NCBI RefSeq assembly: GCF_004353905.1
Contig: NZ_SMOD01000023.1
Location: 1-64,000, forward strand
Length of the DNA stretch: 64,000 nucleotides
DNA from: Paraburkholderia guartelaensis
GTDB lineage: Bacteria; Pseudomonadota; Gammaproteobacteria; Burkholderiales; Burkholderiaceae
Reading direction: 5' to 3'
Numbering within the stretch: position 1 is the first letter of the stretch; each line of letters starts with the position of its first letter. The notes under the pieces were generated by a model that was not told the origin of the DNA, ran no database searches, and was given only the letters and a program-made list of their open reading frames with translations. The translations under genes were made by a program, and so were the position numbers. Positions 16,674 to 24,350 of this stretch are shown here, piece after piece.

Positions 16674-17441
16674 TCAGCTCCAGCCATGGCGCGCGAAGGA
16701 AAACGTCTCCCGGGTGCCAATGACCAGGTGATCGATGAGCTGAACCTCCACGAGCGCCAGCGTTTCGCGCAACACCCGCGTGAGGCGCCGGTCGCTCGCG
16801 CTCGGCTGCACCGCGCCCGAAGGGTGATTATGGGCGACGATCAGACTCGCGGCATTGAGCGTCAGCGCGCGCCGCACGATCTCACGAGGATACACCGCCA
16901 TGCGCGTGAGCGAGCCGCGCGAGCTTTCCTCCGAGCGGATCAGCCGATGCCGCGCGTCCAGAAAGAGGCAAACGAACACCTCGTGCGGCCGCCCGCCGAT
17001 CAGGAGGCGCAAATAGTCCTCGACCGCGCCGGGGGAGTCGACGAGCGGCTTGTCGTCGAGCGCCTGCGCAAGCGCCCGCCGCGCGAGTTCCGTCACCGCT
17101 TGCAGCATCGCGGCTTTTGCGGGCCCGATGCCGCGCAGGGCCTCGAATTCTTCTGGCGGCGCGTCGAGCATGGCGCGCAGCGAGCCGAATTGGGCCAGGA
17201 GTGTGCGAGCGACCTCGAAGACATCGTGGCCCGGCAAGCCAAAGCCGAGCAGGATCGCGAGCAACTCCACATCCGACAGCGCGGCCGCGCCGGCCGTGCG
17301 CAGTCGCTCGCGGGGCATGTCGCGGCGTGGTGCCGCAGGCGCTGCGTTCTCGCGGGCCGACAGCGCAGGCGCAGCCGGCACGGGGAGGGCGCCGCCAGGG
17401 GTATCGGGCGCCGTGTCCAGCACGCAGGCAGGTTCCCTCAT
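16674..17441 (-). CDS. radC: RadC-family JAB/MPN-domain protein
   Basis: A 255-residue RadC (UPF0758) protein. The N-terminal helix-hairpin-helix part (ALRGIGPAKAAMLQ near 110) precedes a JAMM metalloprotease-like domain. That domain has AHNHPSG near residue 202 and the downstream SASD giving the zinc ligands. The biochemical role of RadC remains unsettled, and the old DNA-repair link was not upheld. I chose ATG 17441 over an upstream start at 17504 because GGAG sits six nt before it. It is transcribed away from fkpB. Confidence 0.93.
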   Translation of the reverse strand: MREPACVLDTAPDTPGGALPVPAAPALSARENAAPAAPRRDMPRERLRTAGAAALSDVELLAILLGFGLPGHDVFEVARTLLAQFGSLRAMLDAPPEEFEALRGIGPAKAAMLQAVTELARRALAQALDDKPLVDSPGAVEDYLRLLIGGRPHEVFVCLFLDARHRLIRSEESSRGSLTRMAVYPREIVRRALTLNAASLIVAHNHPSGAVQPSASDRRLTRVLRETLALVEVQLIDHLVIGTRETFSFARHGWS

Positions 17442-17630
17442 GGCAATCTCCACAGACAAATAAGGCGTGCGCGGCGCCCGCGAGTGCGCGCGTTGGCAGT
17501 GCACAATCGTGCCGCGACCGCCTCGGCCAAGTGGCTTACAATAGATGCTTTCCGGTTGCCCGAGGCAGGCCGGACCGGCGCCTTGCGGCGCGCACGCGCG
17601 AAGCGCGCGTTACGACGAAATGAGTTACGC

Positions 17631-18086
17631 ATGAGCATCATCGACATCTCCGAAGTGAAATCCGGTTCCCACGTGACGCTGAATTACCGGCTTTCACTCG
17701 CCGATGGCACCGAAATCGTCAATACCTTTGTCGACCGTCCCGCCACCCTGCTGATGGGCGCCGGCCAGCTTGCGCCGCCGCTGGAAGAGATTTTGCAGGG
17801 CCTGAAGGTGGGTCACCACTCGACCTTTCAGCTAGAACCCGGCGTCGCTTTCGGCCAGCGCAACCCCGACCTGATCCAGCGCGTCTCGCTCAAGACCCTG
17901 CGCGAGAACGGCATGATCGGCGAGGAGTTCAGCCCGGGCGACCTGATCGAATTCAACGCCCCCAACGGCGGGCGCTACGCGGGTGTGCTCAAGGAAGTGA
18001 ACGAGACCTCCGCCCTGTTCGATTTCAACCACCCGCTCGCTGGCCAGGCGGTTGCGTTCGAAGTGCAAATCATCGGAATCCTTTAA
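17631..18086 (+). CDS. fkpB: FKBP-type peptidyl-prolyl cis-trans isomerase (SlpA/FkpB-like)
   Basis: A 151-residue cytoplasmic prolyl isomerase of the SlyD/SlpA type. The opening VTLNYRLSLADGTEIVNTF and the ALFDFNHPLAGQAVAFEVQI block, the insert-in-flap region, are diagnostic. No metal-binding His-rich tail is present, which separates it from SlyD. The stop is 5 nt before ispH, the same fkpB-ispH pairing as in Escherichia coli, so the two are surely cotranscribed. Confidence 0.93.
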   Translation: MSIIDISEVKSGSHVTLNYRLSLADGTEIVNTFVDRPATLLMGAGQLAPPLEEILQGLKVGHHSTFQLEPGVAFGQRNPDLIQRVSLKTLRENGMIGEEFSPGDLIEFNAPNGGRYAGVLKEVNETSALFDFNHPLAGQAVAFEVQIIGIL

Positions 18087-18091
18087 AGCCC

Positions 18092-19063
18092 ATGACCAAC
18101 ACGGACACGTCCCTCATCGCAGAACTGGCCGACGCGGAAATCCTGCTCGCCCAGCCGCGCGGCTTCTGCGCCGGCGTCGATCGGGCCATCGAGATCGTCG
18201 AGCGCGCCATCCAGCTTCACGGCGCACCGATCTACGTGCGTCACGAGATCGTCCACAACGCTTATGTCGTCGAAGACCTGCGCAAGAAGGGGGCGATCTT
18301 CATCGAGCAGCTCGATGAAGTCCCGTCCGGCAACACGGTGATCTTCAGCGCGCACGGCGTCTCCAAGTCGGTGCGCGCCGACGCCGAGGCGCGCGGCCTG
18401 CGCGTCTACGACGCGACCTGCCCGCTCGTCACGAAGGTGCACGTGGAAGTCGCGAAGATGCGCGACGAAGGTCTCGACATCGTCATGATCGGGCACAAGG
18501 GCCATCCGGAAGTGGAAGGCACCATGGGGCAGGTGGCCGAGGGCATGTACCTCGTCGAAGACATCGCCGATGTCGAGGCGCTCAAGCTGCGCGACCCGCA
18601 GCGCGTGGCGTTCGTCACGCAAACCACGCTCTCGGTGGACGACGCCGCGGAAATCATCGCGGCGCTCAAGGCGCGCTTCCCGGCGATTCGCGAGCCGAAG
18701 AAGCAGGACATCTGCTACGCCACGCAGAATCGCCAGGACGCCGTCAAGTTCATGGCGCCGCAATGCGACGTCGTGATCGTGGTGGGCAGCCCGAACAGCT
18801 CCAATTCGAACCGCTTGCGCGAAGTGGCCGAGAAGCGCGGCATCCCCGCCTATATGGTGGATGCGCCCGAGCAGATCGACCCCCAGTGGCTCGCCGGCAA
18901 GCGCCGGATCGGCCTGACGGCCGGCGCGTCCGCTCCCGAGGCGCTGGCTCAGGAGATCATTCGCCGCCTGCACGAACTTGGTGCGCGCAACGTGCGCGCA
19001 CTCGAAGGCATCGAGGAGAACATTGCATTCCCGTTGCCGCGTGGACTTGGTCAGCCGGTCTGA
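18092..19063 (+). CDS. ispH: 4-hydroxy-3-methylbut-2-enyl diphosphate reductase
   Basis: The last enzyme of the MEP isoprenoid pathway, reducing HMBPP to IPP and DMAPP with a [4Fe-4S] cluster. The three cluster cysteines are visible in QPRGFCAGVDRA (about 28), in YDATCPLV (about 110) and in QDICYATQNRQ (about 210). The substrate-binding GSPNSSNSNRL and TAGASAPE follow. The 323-residue length is standard. It is translated from a start 5 nt after fkpB and is followed by a clear terminator. Confidence 0.97.
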   Translation: MTNTDTSLIAELADAEILLAQPRGFCAGVDRAIEIVERAIQLHGAPIYVRHEIVHNAYVVEDLRKKGAIFIEQLDEVPSGNTVIFSAHGVSKSVRADAEARGLRVYDATCPLVTKVHVEVAKMRDEGLDIVMIGHKGHPEVEGTMGQVAEGMYLVEDIADVEALKLRDPQRVAFVTQTTLSVDDAAEIIAALKARFPAIREPKKQDICYATQNRQDAVKFMAPQCDVVIVVGSPNSSNSNRLREVAEKRGIPAYMVDAPEQIDPQWLAGKRRIGLTAGASAPEALAQEIIRRLHELGARNVRALEGIEENIAFPLPRGLGQPV

Positions 19064-19083
19064 CGCCGCCCGCACTCCACAAG

Positions 19084-19109
19084 AACGCGCCCATCCGGCG
19101 CGTTTTTTT
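19084..19109 (+). terminator. Terminator after ispH
   Basis: An 8-bp stem (AACGCGCC at 19084-19091 with GGCGCGTT at 19097-19104) is followed by a run of seven Ts, 20 nt past the ispH stop. Confidence 0.88.
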
Positions 19110-19509
19110 ATGCCCGCGACAGATGCATGGCGCCAATAATAAGGGTCACATGGTGAAAAAAGGGAGGTTAACCTCACATTGGCCGGGTGTTCTTATTAGT
19201 GTTTTCTCTAGAGTGCGGCACTGAATCGTGTGGTGTGACCCCTAATTTATGGGTCCATTGACACGTATTCGACATGAATCGACCGCGCCGAAGAGGGATT
19301 TTTATGCTCTCTCTTAAATATCTTTCATTTGACCCAATGCCCGCCCGACAAGGCATTGCGGCGATTATCTGCAACACATGATGTGAAGCCCGTCGATTTT
19401 TGGTGCAACTGATGCACGAAAATGAGGCGCAACCATTGGTGCAACCCGGTGCAGGTGGTTATCTAAAAATATGGTTGCAATGCAGGAAAACCCTGCCGGT
19501 TCAACAATA

Positions 19510-19537
19510 TTGCCCGTCGCATAATTGGCGTTACAAT
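19510..19537 (+). promoter_or_regulatory. Putative promoter of the leader transcript before livH
   Basis: TTGCCC (19510-19515), a 16-nt spacer and TACAAT (19532-19537) predict a start near 19544. That gives a transcript of about 410 nt ending at the terminator at 19958. Confidence 0.55.
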
Positions 19538-19614
19538 GCGCGCGTTCTGAAGGCTGGACGTCCCATGAGAAGGCCATCAGGCAAGCATTTCGGAAGGCGC
19601 AGGAGACCTGATTA

Positions 19615-19917
19615 ATGCAATTCAAGTCGGCTTTTGCCGCGTCATCGGTAAATGCGGTTGCGCCGCGCAATGCGTGGCACAGCCGCAATGTCGAGACGGG
19701 CACGAGCACAACATCGATCATTTCTGGCATGCAGATTGCTTTTGCATGCACCGGCGTTGTCATGCCGGTTCGCCGCCTGGGTGCGACGGATCTCGTAGCT
19801 GAGATCCCGCAGTGCGCGGGCGGCCGGGGAGAGGGAGTCATGGCGTTTGACGCATTCGCGTTTGCCGGCCGCAAGGCTCGCCGCGAATACGCCAACGTGA
19901 ATATGACGCGTAGTTGA
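19615..19917 (+). CDS. Hypothetical 100-residue protein in the liv leader
   Basis: The ORF has its own promoter, a GGAG Shine-Dalgarno 9 nt before the ATG and a terminator 10 nt after its stop, so it is transcriptionally self-contained. The product starts MQFKSAFAASSVNAVAPRNA and ends YANVNMTRS. I recognise no domain, signal peptide or membrane span. It is not enriched in Leu, Ile or Val codons, so it is not a simple branched-chain leader peptide. It may be a real small protein, or the transcript may act as an RNA with an incidental ORF. Confidence 0.45.
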   Translation: MQFKSAFAASSVNAVAPRNAWHSRNVETGTSTTSIISGMQIAFACTGVVMPVRRLGATDLVAEIPQCAGGRGEGVMAFDAFAFAGRKARREYANVNMTRS

Positions 19918-19926
19918 TTGAACCCG

Positions 19927-19958
19927 ACGGCACCGAACCATCCGACGGTGCCGTTTTT
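19927..19958 (+). terminator. Terminator between the leader ORF and livH
   Basis: A 9-bp stem (ACGGCACCG at 19927-19935 with CGGTGCCGT at 19946-19954) has a 10-nt loop and a T5 tail. It lies 173 nt before livH, where it either ends a separate transcript or attenuates the liv operon. Confidence 0.85.
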
Positions 19959-20130
19959 GCATCCGCTTTTGGCGAGCCTGCCGCTGCAACACAGCGGCAA
20001 CGCGAACCAGGGCGGCCAACCGTTACCGGTTTTTACTTCAATACCCGAAAGTGTCGTTGCGGTTCCGTAAAACATCGCCCACCGGCCGATGACGAGCGCG
20101 AATCCGGTTGCACGGGCTAAGGAGCATTAA

Positions 20131-21081
20131 ATGGATATTTTCATCCAGCAGATCCTGAATGGGCTGGTGCTTGGCAGCATCTACGCCATCATCGCACTGG
20201 GCTACACCATGGTGTACGGGATTCTGGGCATCATCAACTTCGCGCACGGCGACGTGCTCATGGTGGGCGCCATGGTCGCGCTCTCCGCGATCAATGTGCT
20301 CCACAATCACTTCCCGGGCCTCGGGAACATCCCCACGCTGTGCATTGCGCTCGCGGTTGCCGCGGTCGTGTGTGCGGTCGTCGGGTACACGATCGAAAAG
20401 GTCGCGTACCGGCCGCTGCGTCGCGCGCCGCGCCTCGCACCGCTGATCACCGCGATCGGGGTATCGATCCTGCTGCAGACGCTGGCCATGATCATCTGGG
20501 GCCGCAATCCGCTCGCGTTCCCCCAGCTCATCTCGACCGACCCGATCAACGTCATCAAGCCGACTGAAACCGGCGTGGGCGCCGTGATCTCGATGACGGA
20601 AATCGTCATCATCGTCGTCGCGTTCGTCGTGATGGCGGGTCTGCTGCTCCTCGTGCACAAGACCAAGCTCGGCCGCGCCATGCGCGCCATCGCCGAGAAC
20701 CCGAACAATGCTTCGCTGATGGGCGTGAACCCGAACTTCGTGATCTCGGCCACGTTCATGATCGGCTCGGCGCTCGCAGCGCTGGCCGGCGTGATGATCG
20801 CCTCGGAATACGGCAACGCGCACTTCTACATGGGCTTCATCCCCGGCATGAAGGCCTTCACGGCCGCGGTGCTGGGCGGTATCGGCAATCTCGGCGGCGC
20901 CATGGTCGGCGGCGTGGTGCTCGGTCTGATCGAGCAGCTCGGCGCAGGCTACATCGGTAACCTGACCGGCGGGGTGTTCGGCAGTAACTATCAGGACGTC
21001 TTCGCATTCATCGTGCTGATCGTCGTGCTCGTGTTCCGTCCGTCGGGGCTGCTGGGCGAACGTGTCGCGGACCGCGCATAA
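20131..21081 (+). CDS. livH: Branched-chain amino-acid ABC transporter permease (LivH-type)
   Basis: An inner-membrane subunit of a high-affinity leucine/isoleucine/valine importer. The 316 residues form about eight hydrophobic segments, opening IFIQQILNGLVLGSIYAIIA, the LivH hallmark. The YRPLRRAPRLAPLITAIG loop and the EAA-like stretch LGRAMRAIAENPNNASLMGV contact the ATPases. AAGGAG lies 7 nt before the ATG. First of a four-gene operon; no periplasmic binding protein is encoded here, so LivK/LivJ must come from elsewhere. Confidence 0.94.
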   Translation: MDIFIQQILNGLVLGSIYAIIALGYTMVYGILGIINFAHGDVLMVGAMVALSAINVLHNHFPGLGNIPTLCIALAVAAVVCAVVGYTIEKVAYRPLRRAPRLAPLITAIGVSILLQTLAMIIWGRNPLAFPQLISTDPINVIKPTETGVGAVISMTEIVIIVVAFVVMAGLLLLVHKTKLGRAMRAIAENPNNASLMGVNPNFVISATFMIGSALAALAGVMIASEYGNAHFYMGFIPGMKAFTAAVLGGIGNLGGAMVGGVVLGLIEQLGAGYIGNLTGGVFGSNYQDVFAFIVLIVVLVFRPSGLLGERVADRA

Positions 21082-21097
21082 GAGGGAGTAACACAAC

Positions 21098-22267
21098 ATG
21101 ACTTCAATTCAACCGATCGAGCCGTCGACGACGCTCATCCCCGAAAAGAACATGACGAAGACCCTCACGGTCGGCATCGTGACGGCCATCGTCGTGGCAG
21201 CGCTTCCCTTCGTGGTGGGCGCCGCGGGTGGCAACTACTGGGTGCGCGTGCTCGACTTCGCGATGCTGTACGTGATGCTCGCGCTGGGTCTGAACGTGGT
21301 GGTGGGCTTCGCCGGCCTGCTCGACCTGGGCTACATCGCGTTTTACGCGGTGGGCGCCTACGTCGCCGCGCTGCTGACTTCGCCGCACCTGACCACGCAG
21401 TTCACGTGGATCGCCAACATGTTCCCGAACGGGCTGCATACGCCGTACTGGATCGTGGTGCCGTGCGCCATGGCGCTCGCCGCGATCTTCGGCGTGCTGC
21501 TCGGCGCGCCGACGCTGCGTCTGCGTGGCGACTACCTCGCCATCGTGACCCTGGGCTTCGGGGAAATTGTTCGTATCTTCATGAACAACCTCGACCGTCC
21601 GGTGAACATCACCAACGGGCCGCAGGGCATTACCGGCGTCGCGCCGCTGCAGGTGTTCGGCTTCAATCTCGCGCAGCCGCACGAGATCCTGGGCTTCACG
21701 TTCACGTCGGTCTACATGTACTACTACGTGTTCGTGATCTGCGCGCTGCTCGTGATCTGGGTGTGTACGCGTCTGCAGCACTCGCGTATCGGCCGCGCAT
21801 GGGCCGCGATCCGCGAGGACGAAATCGCCGCCAAGGCCATGGGTATCAACACCCGTAACGTCAAGCTGCTCGCGTTCGCGATGGGCGCGTCGTTCGGCGG
21901 CCTGTCGGGCGCGATGTTCGGTGCGTTCCAGGGCTTCGTTTCGCCGGAATCGTTCACCTTCTGGGAATCGGTCGTCGTGCTTGCCTGCGTGGTGCTGGGC
22001 GGCATGGGCCACATCCCCGGCGTGATTCTCGGCGCCGTGCTGCTCGCCATTTTCCCCGAGTTCCTGCGCTCGACGATGGGCCCGCTCCAGCACATGCTGT
22101 TCGGCCACGAAGTCGTCGATACGGAAGTCATTCGCCAGCTGCTCTACGGCCTCGCCATGGTCGTCATCATGCTGTATCGCTCGGAAGGCCTGTGGCCGGC
22201 GGCGAAGCACGAAGACAAGATCGCGAAGATCGCCAAGCGTGCCAGCAAGAAGCCGGTTCGCGCATAA
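21098..22267 (+). CDS. livM: Branched-chain amino-acid ABC transporter permease (LivM-type)
   Basis: The second permease subunit, 389 residues. Following a short N-terminal tail are eight to ten membrane segments, with the LivM signature LGLNVVVGFAGLLDLGYIAFYAVGAY (residues about 65-90). The cytoplasmic coupling loop reads RIGRAWAAIREDEIAAKAMGIN near 230. The C-terminus is a Lys-rich tail (KIAKIAKRASKKPVRA). It starts 16 nt after livH behind GAGGGAG and is followed 18 nt later by livG. Confidence 0.94.
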   Translation: MTSIQPIEPSTTLIPEKNMTKTLTVGIVTAIVVAALPFVVGAAGGNYWVRVLDFAMLYVMLALGLNVVVGFAGLLDLGYIAFYAVGAYVAALLTSPHLTTQFTWIANMFPNGLHTPYWIVVPCAMALAAIFGVLLGAPTLRLRGDYLAIVTLGFGEIVRIFMNNLDRPVNITNGPQGITGVAPLQVFGFNLAQPHEILGFTFTSVYMYYYVFVICALLVIWVCTRLQHSRIGRAWAAIREDEIAAKAMGINTRNVKLLAFAMGASFGGLSGAMFGAFQGFVSPESFTFWESVVVLACVVLGGMGHIPGVILGAVLLAIFPEFLRSTMGPLQHMLFGHEVVDTEVIRQLLYGLAMVVIMLYRSEGLWPAAKHEDKIAKIAKRASKKPVRA

Positions 22268-22285
22268 GGACAGGGAGAACACCAC

Positions 22286-23062
22286 ATGAGCAACAAAGCT
22301 ATCCGCCTGTCCGTGAAGGGCGTGAACAAGCGCTTCGGCGGCTTGCAGGCGCTGTCCGACGTCGGCCTGCAGATCGAGGAAGGCACGATCTACGGCCTGA
22401 TCGGCCCGAACGGCGCCGGCAAGACCACGTTCTTCAACGTGATTACCGGTCTGTACACGCCTGACTCGGGCGAATTCAAGCTCGACGGCACGGCCTATAC
22501 GCCGACCGCTGTCTATCAGGTAGCGCAGGCGGGCATTGCACGTACCTTCCAGAACATTCGCCTGTTCGGCGGCATGACCGCGCTCGAGAACGTGATGGTC
22601 GGCCGCCACGTGCGCACGAAGCACGGCCTGCTTGGCGCTGTGTTCCAGACCCCCTCGGAGCGTCAGGAAGAGCGCGAGATCAAGGAGCGCGCGATCGAAC
22701 TGCTCGAATACGTGGGCATCGCGCAATACGCGGACTACACCTCGCGCAACCTCTCGTATGGCCACCAGCGCCGTCTGGAAATTGCGCGCGCGCTCGCGAC
22801 CGATCCGAAGCTGCTCGCGCTCGACGAGCCGGCAGCCGGCATGAACGCGACCGAGAAGGTCGAACTCACGCGCCTGCTCGACAAGATCCGCGCGGATGGC
22901 AAGACCATCCTGCTGATCGAGCACGACGTGAAACTGGTGATGGGCCTGTGCAACCGGATGACAGTGCTCGACTATGGCAAGGTGATCTCCGAAGGGCTGC
23001 CGCAAGACGTGCAGAAGGACCCGAAGGTGATCGAGGCATATCTGGGTGCGGGGGTTCACTGA
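22286..23062 (+). CDS. livG: Branched-chain amino-acid ABC transporter ATP-binding protein (LivG-type)
   Basis: The first of two ATPase subunits, 258 residues. Walker A is GPNGAGKTT (about 39-47). The LivG-specific IARTFQNIRLFGGMTALENV Q-loop follows near 85. The signature is SYGHQRRLEIARAL (here S-Y-G-H-Q rather than LSGGQ, which is usual for LivG). Walker B is LLALDEPAAGMN, with the switch His in IEHDVKLVM. Its TGA overlaps the livF ATG by one base. Confidence 0.95.
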   Translation: MSNKAIRLSVKGVNKRFGGLQALSDVGLQIEEGTIYGLIGPNGAGKTTFFNVITGLYTPDSGEFKLDGTAYTPTAVYQVAQAGIARTFQNIRLFGGMTALENVMVGRHVRTKHGLLGAVFQTPSERQEEREIKERAIELLEYVGIAQYADYTSRNLSYGHQRRLEIARALATDPKLLALDEPAAGMNATEKVELTRLLDKIRADGKTILLIEHDVKLVMGLCNRMTVLDYGKVISEGLPQDVQKDPKVIEAYLGAGVH

Positions 23063-23778
23063 TGTCGACATCGGTTCTGAAAATCAAGGGTCTGCAGGTC
23101 AATTACGGCGGGATCCAGGCAGTCAAGGGCGTGGACATGGAAGTTCGCCAGGGCGAACTCGTCACGCTGATCGGCGCGAACGGCGCGGGCAAGACCACGA
23201 CGATGAAGGCCATCACGGGTCTGAAGCCGTACTCGGCGGGTGACATCGAGTACATGGGCCAGTCGATCAAGGGCGTGCCCGCGTATGAACTGCTCAAGCG
23301 CGGCCTCGCGATGGTGCCGGAAGGCCGCGGCATCTTCGCGCGCATGTCGATCCTCGAAAACATGCAGATGGGCGCGTACCTGCGCAGCGACAACGACGGC
23401 ATCCAGAAGGACGTCGAGCGCATGTTCGGCTTCTTCCCGCGCTTGAAGGAACGCGCCACGCAGCTCGCAGGCACGCTCTCGGGCGGCGAACAGCAGATGC
23501 TTGCCATGGCGCGCGCGATCATCAGCAAGCCGAAGCTTCTGCTGCTCGATGAGCCGTCGATGGGTCTCTCGCCGATCATGGTCGAGAAGATCTTCGAAGT
23601 GGTGCGCACGATCTCGTCGGAAGGCATCACGGTGCTGCTCGTGGAGCAGAACGCACGTCTCGCGCTGCAGGCGGCCAATCGCGGCTACGTGATGGATTCG
23701 GGCCTCGTGACGATGGAAGGCGAAGCCAAGCAGATGCTCGACGATCCGAAGGTGCGCGCAGCGTACCTGGGCGAGTAA
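23062..23778 (+). CDS. livF: Branched-chain amino-acid ABC transporter ATP-binding protein (LivF-type)
   Basis: The second ATPase subunit, 238 residues from the ATG that shares its A with the livG stop. Walker A is GANGAGKTT (about 39-47) and the LivF block is LAMVPEGRGIFARMSILENM. Signature TLSGGEQQMLAMARAI, Walker B KLLLLDEPSMGLSP and the LivF C-terminal VEQNARLALQAANRGYV are all intact. Last gene of the operon, followed after 35 nt by a strong bidirectional terminator. Confidence 0.95.
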   Translation: MSTSVLKIKGLQVNYGGIQAVKGVDMEVRQGELVTLIGANGAGKTTTMKAITGLKPYSAGDIEYMGQSIKGVPAYELLKRGLAMVPEGRGIFARMSILENMQMGAYLRSDNDGIQKDVERMFGFFPRLKERATQLAGTLSGGEQQMLAMARAIISKPKLLLLDEPSMGLSPIMVEKIFEVVRTISSEGITVLLVEQNARLALQAANRGYVMDSGLVTMEGEAKQMLDDPKVRAAYLGE

Positions 23779-23812
23779 GCTGCATTGCGGTCCTCGCGGC
23801 CGCATAAAAAAC

Positions 23813-23849
23813 AAAAGCCGCATGGGTGCGAAACCCATGCGGCTTTTTT
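23813..23849. terminator. Bidirectional terminator between livF and the GNAT gene
   Basis: A 15-bp stem (AAAAGCCGCATGGGT at 23813-23827 with its complement at 23833-23847) has a 5-nt loop and T tracts on both sides. It ends livHMGF on plus and argD-GNAT on minus. Confidence 0.93.
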
Positions 23850-23870
23850 CATGGCTTCGGCCAATTAGGC

Positions 23871-24332
23871 TCAGGCGAGCGCTTCGGACTCCTGCACGGC
23901 GAGGCGCTTGCCGAGACTCACCACGGCATCGGTGCGATAGCCGAGCTGCTCGTAGAACGCGAGCACCTCGGCCTTGTCGGTGAGCACCTGAAGGTTGAGC
24001 TTCAGGCACCCCATCGCGGCGAGCGCGTTTTCCGCATGGCGCACGAGCCGCGTGCCGAGGCCATGGCGCCGCGCTTCGGGCGCGACGGCGACCGAATAGA
24101 GCCAGCCGCGATGCCCGTCGTAACCCGCCATTGCCGTGCCGACGAGCGCGCCGTCGGCGTCCCGCGTCGCAACGAAGAACAGCTCCGGCTGCGTGCCGAG
24201 CTTGTTCGCGATCGACAGACGCGGATTGCGATGCGGCCGGCTCGCATCGTTGTACTCGGGAAACGCCTGCCGCCAGAGCGCGATCACCGCTTCGGTATCG
24301 GCTTCGCTGAACACGCGGATCGTGACGGACAT
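23871..24332 (-). CDS. GNAT-family N-acetyltransferase (YpeA-like)
   Basis: A 153-residue acetyl-CoA-dependent acyltransferase. The GNAT core is visible: the VRAxGTAMAGYDGHRGWLYSVAV-like strands 4-5 (about 62-85) run into motif A, PEARRHGLGTRLVRHAE (about 86-102), which binds CoA pyrophosphate. A second half ends in NLQVLTDKAEVLAFYEQLGY. It resembles E. coli YpeA (length about 141). It starts 18 nt after argD on the same strand and shares its terminator, so it is probably expressed with argD. A role in acylating an arginine-pathway amine is possible but only a guess. Confidence 0.85.
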   Translation of the reverse strand: MSVTIRVFSEADTEAVIALWRQAFPEYNDASRPHRNPRLSIANKLGTQPELFFVATRDADGALVGTAMAGYDGHRGWLYSVAVAPEARRHGLGTRLVRHAENALAAMGCLKLNLQVLTDKAEVLAFYEQLGYRTDAVVSLGKRLAVQESEALA

Positions 24333-24350
24333 CGCTCGTGCTCCGTCCGA

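Larger units (their letters stand above)
19110..20130 (+). other. Long regulatory gap upstream of the liv operon
   Basis: About 1 kb separates ispH from livH, with clearly lower GC than its surroundings. It holds a 12-bp palindrome GAGGTTAACCTC (19164-19175), distant inverted copies of GGGTCACA/TGTGACCC (about 19143 and 19231), and two copies of TTGGTGCAAC (19399-19408 and 19436-19445). A promoter (19510-19537), a 100-codon ORF and a terminator (19927-19958) follow. The last 170 bases before livH contain a 7-bp hairpin (GCCGCTG/CAGCGGC at about 19979) and a Shine-Dalgarno (AAGGAG). Apart from the 100-codon ORF I see no gene. Confidence 0.6.

Noticed and set aside
16674..17504. RadC start at 17504
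   Set aside because: The ATG at 17441 has GGAG at the right spacing and the extra 21 residues are Arg/Pro-rich.
19365..20075. 236-codon minus-strand ORF in the liv leader
   Set aside because: It lacks a ribosome site, shows no recognisable domain and overlaps a plus-strand unit with its own promoter, Shine-Dalgarno and terminator.
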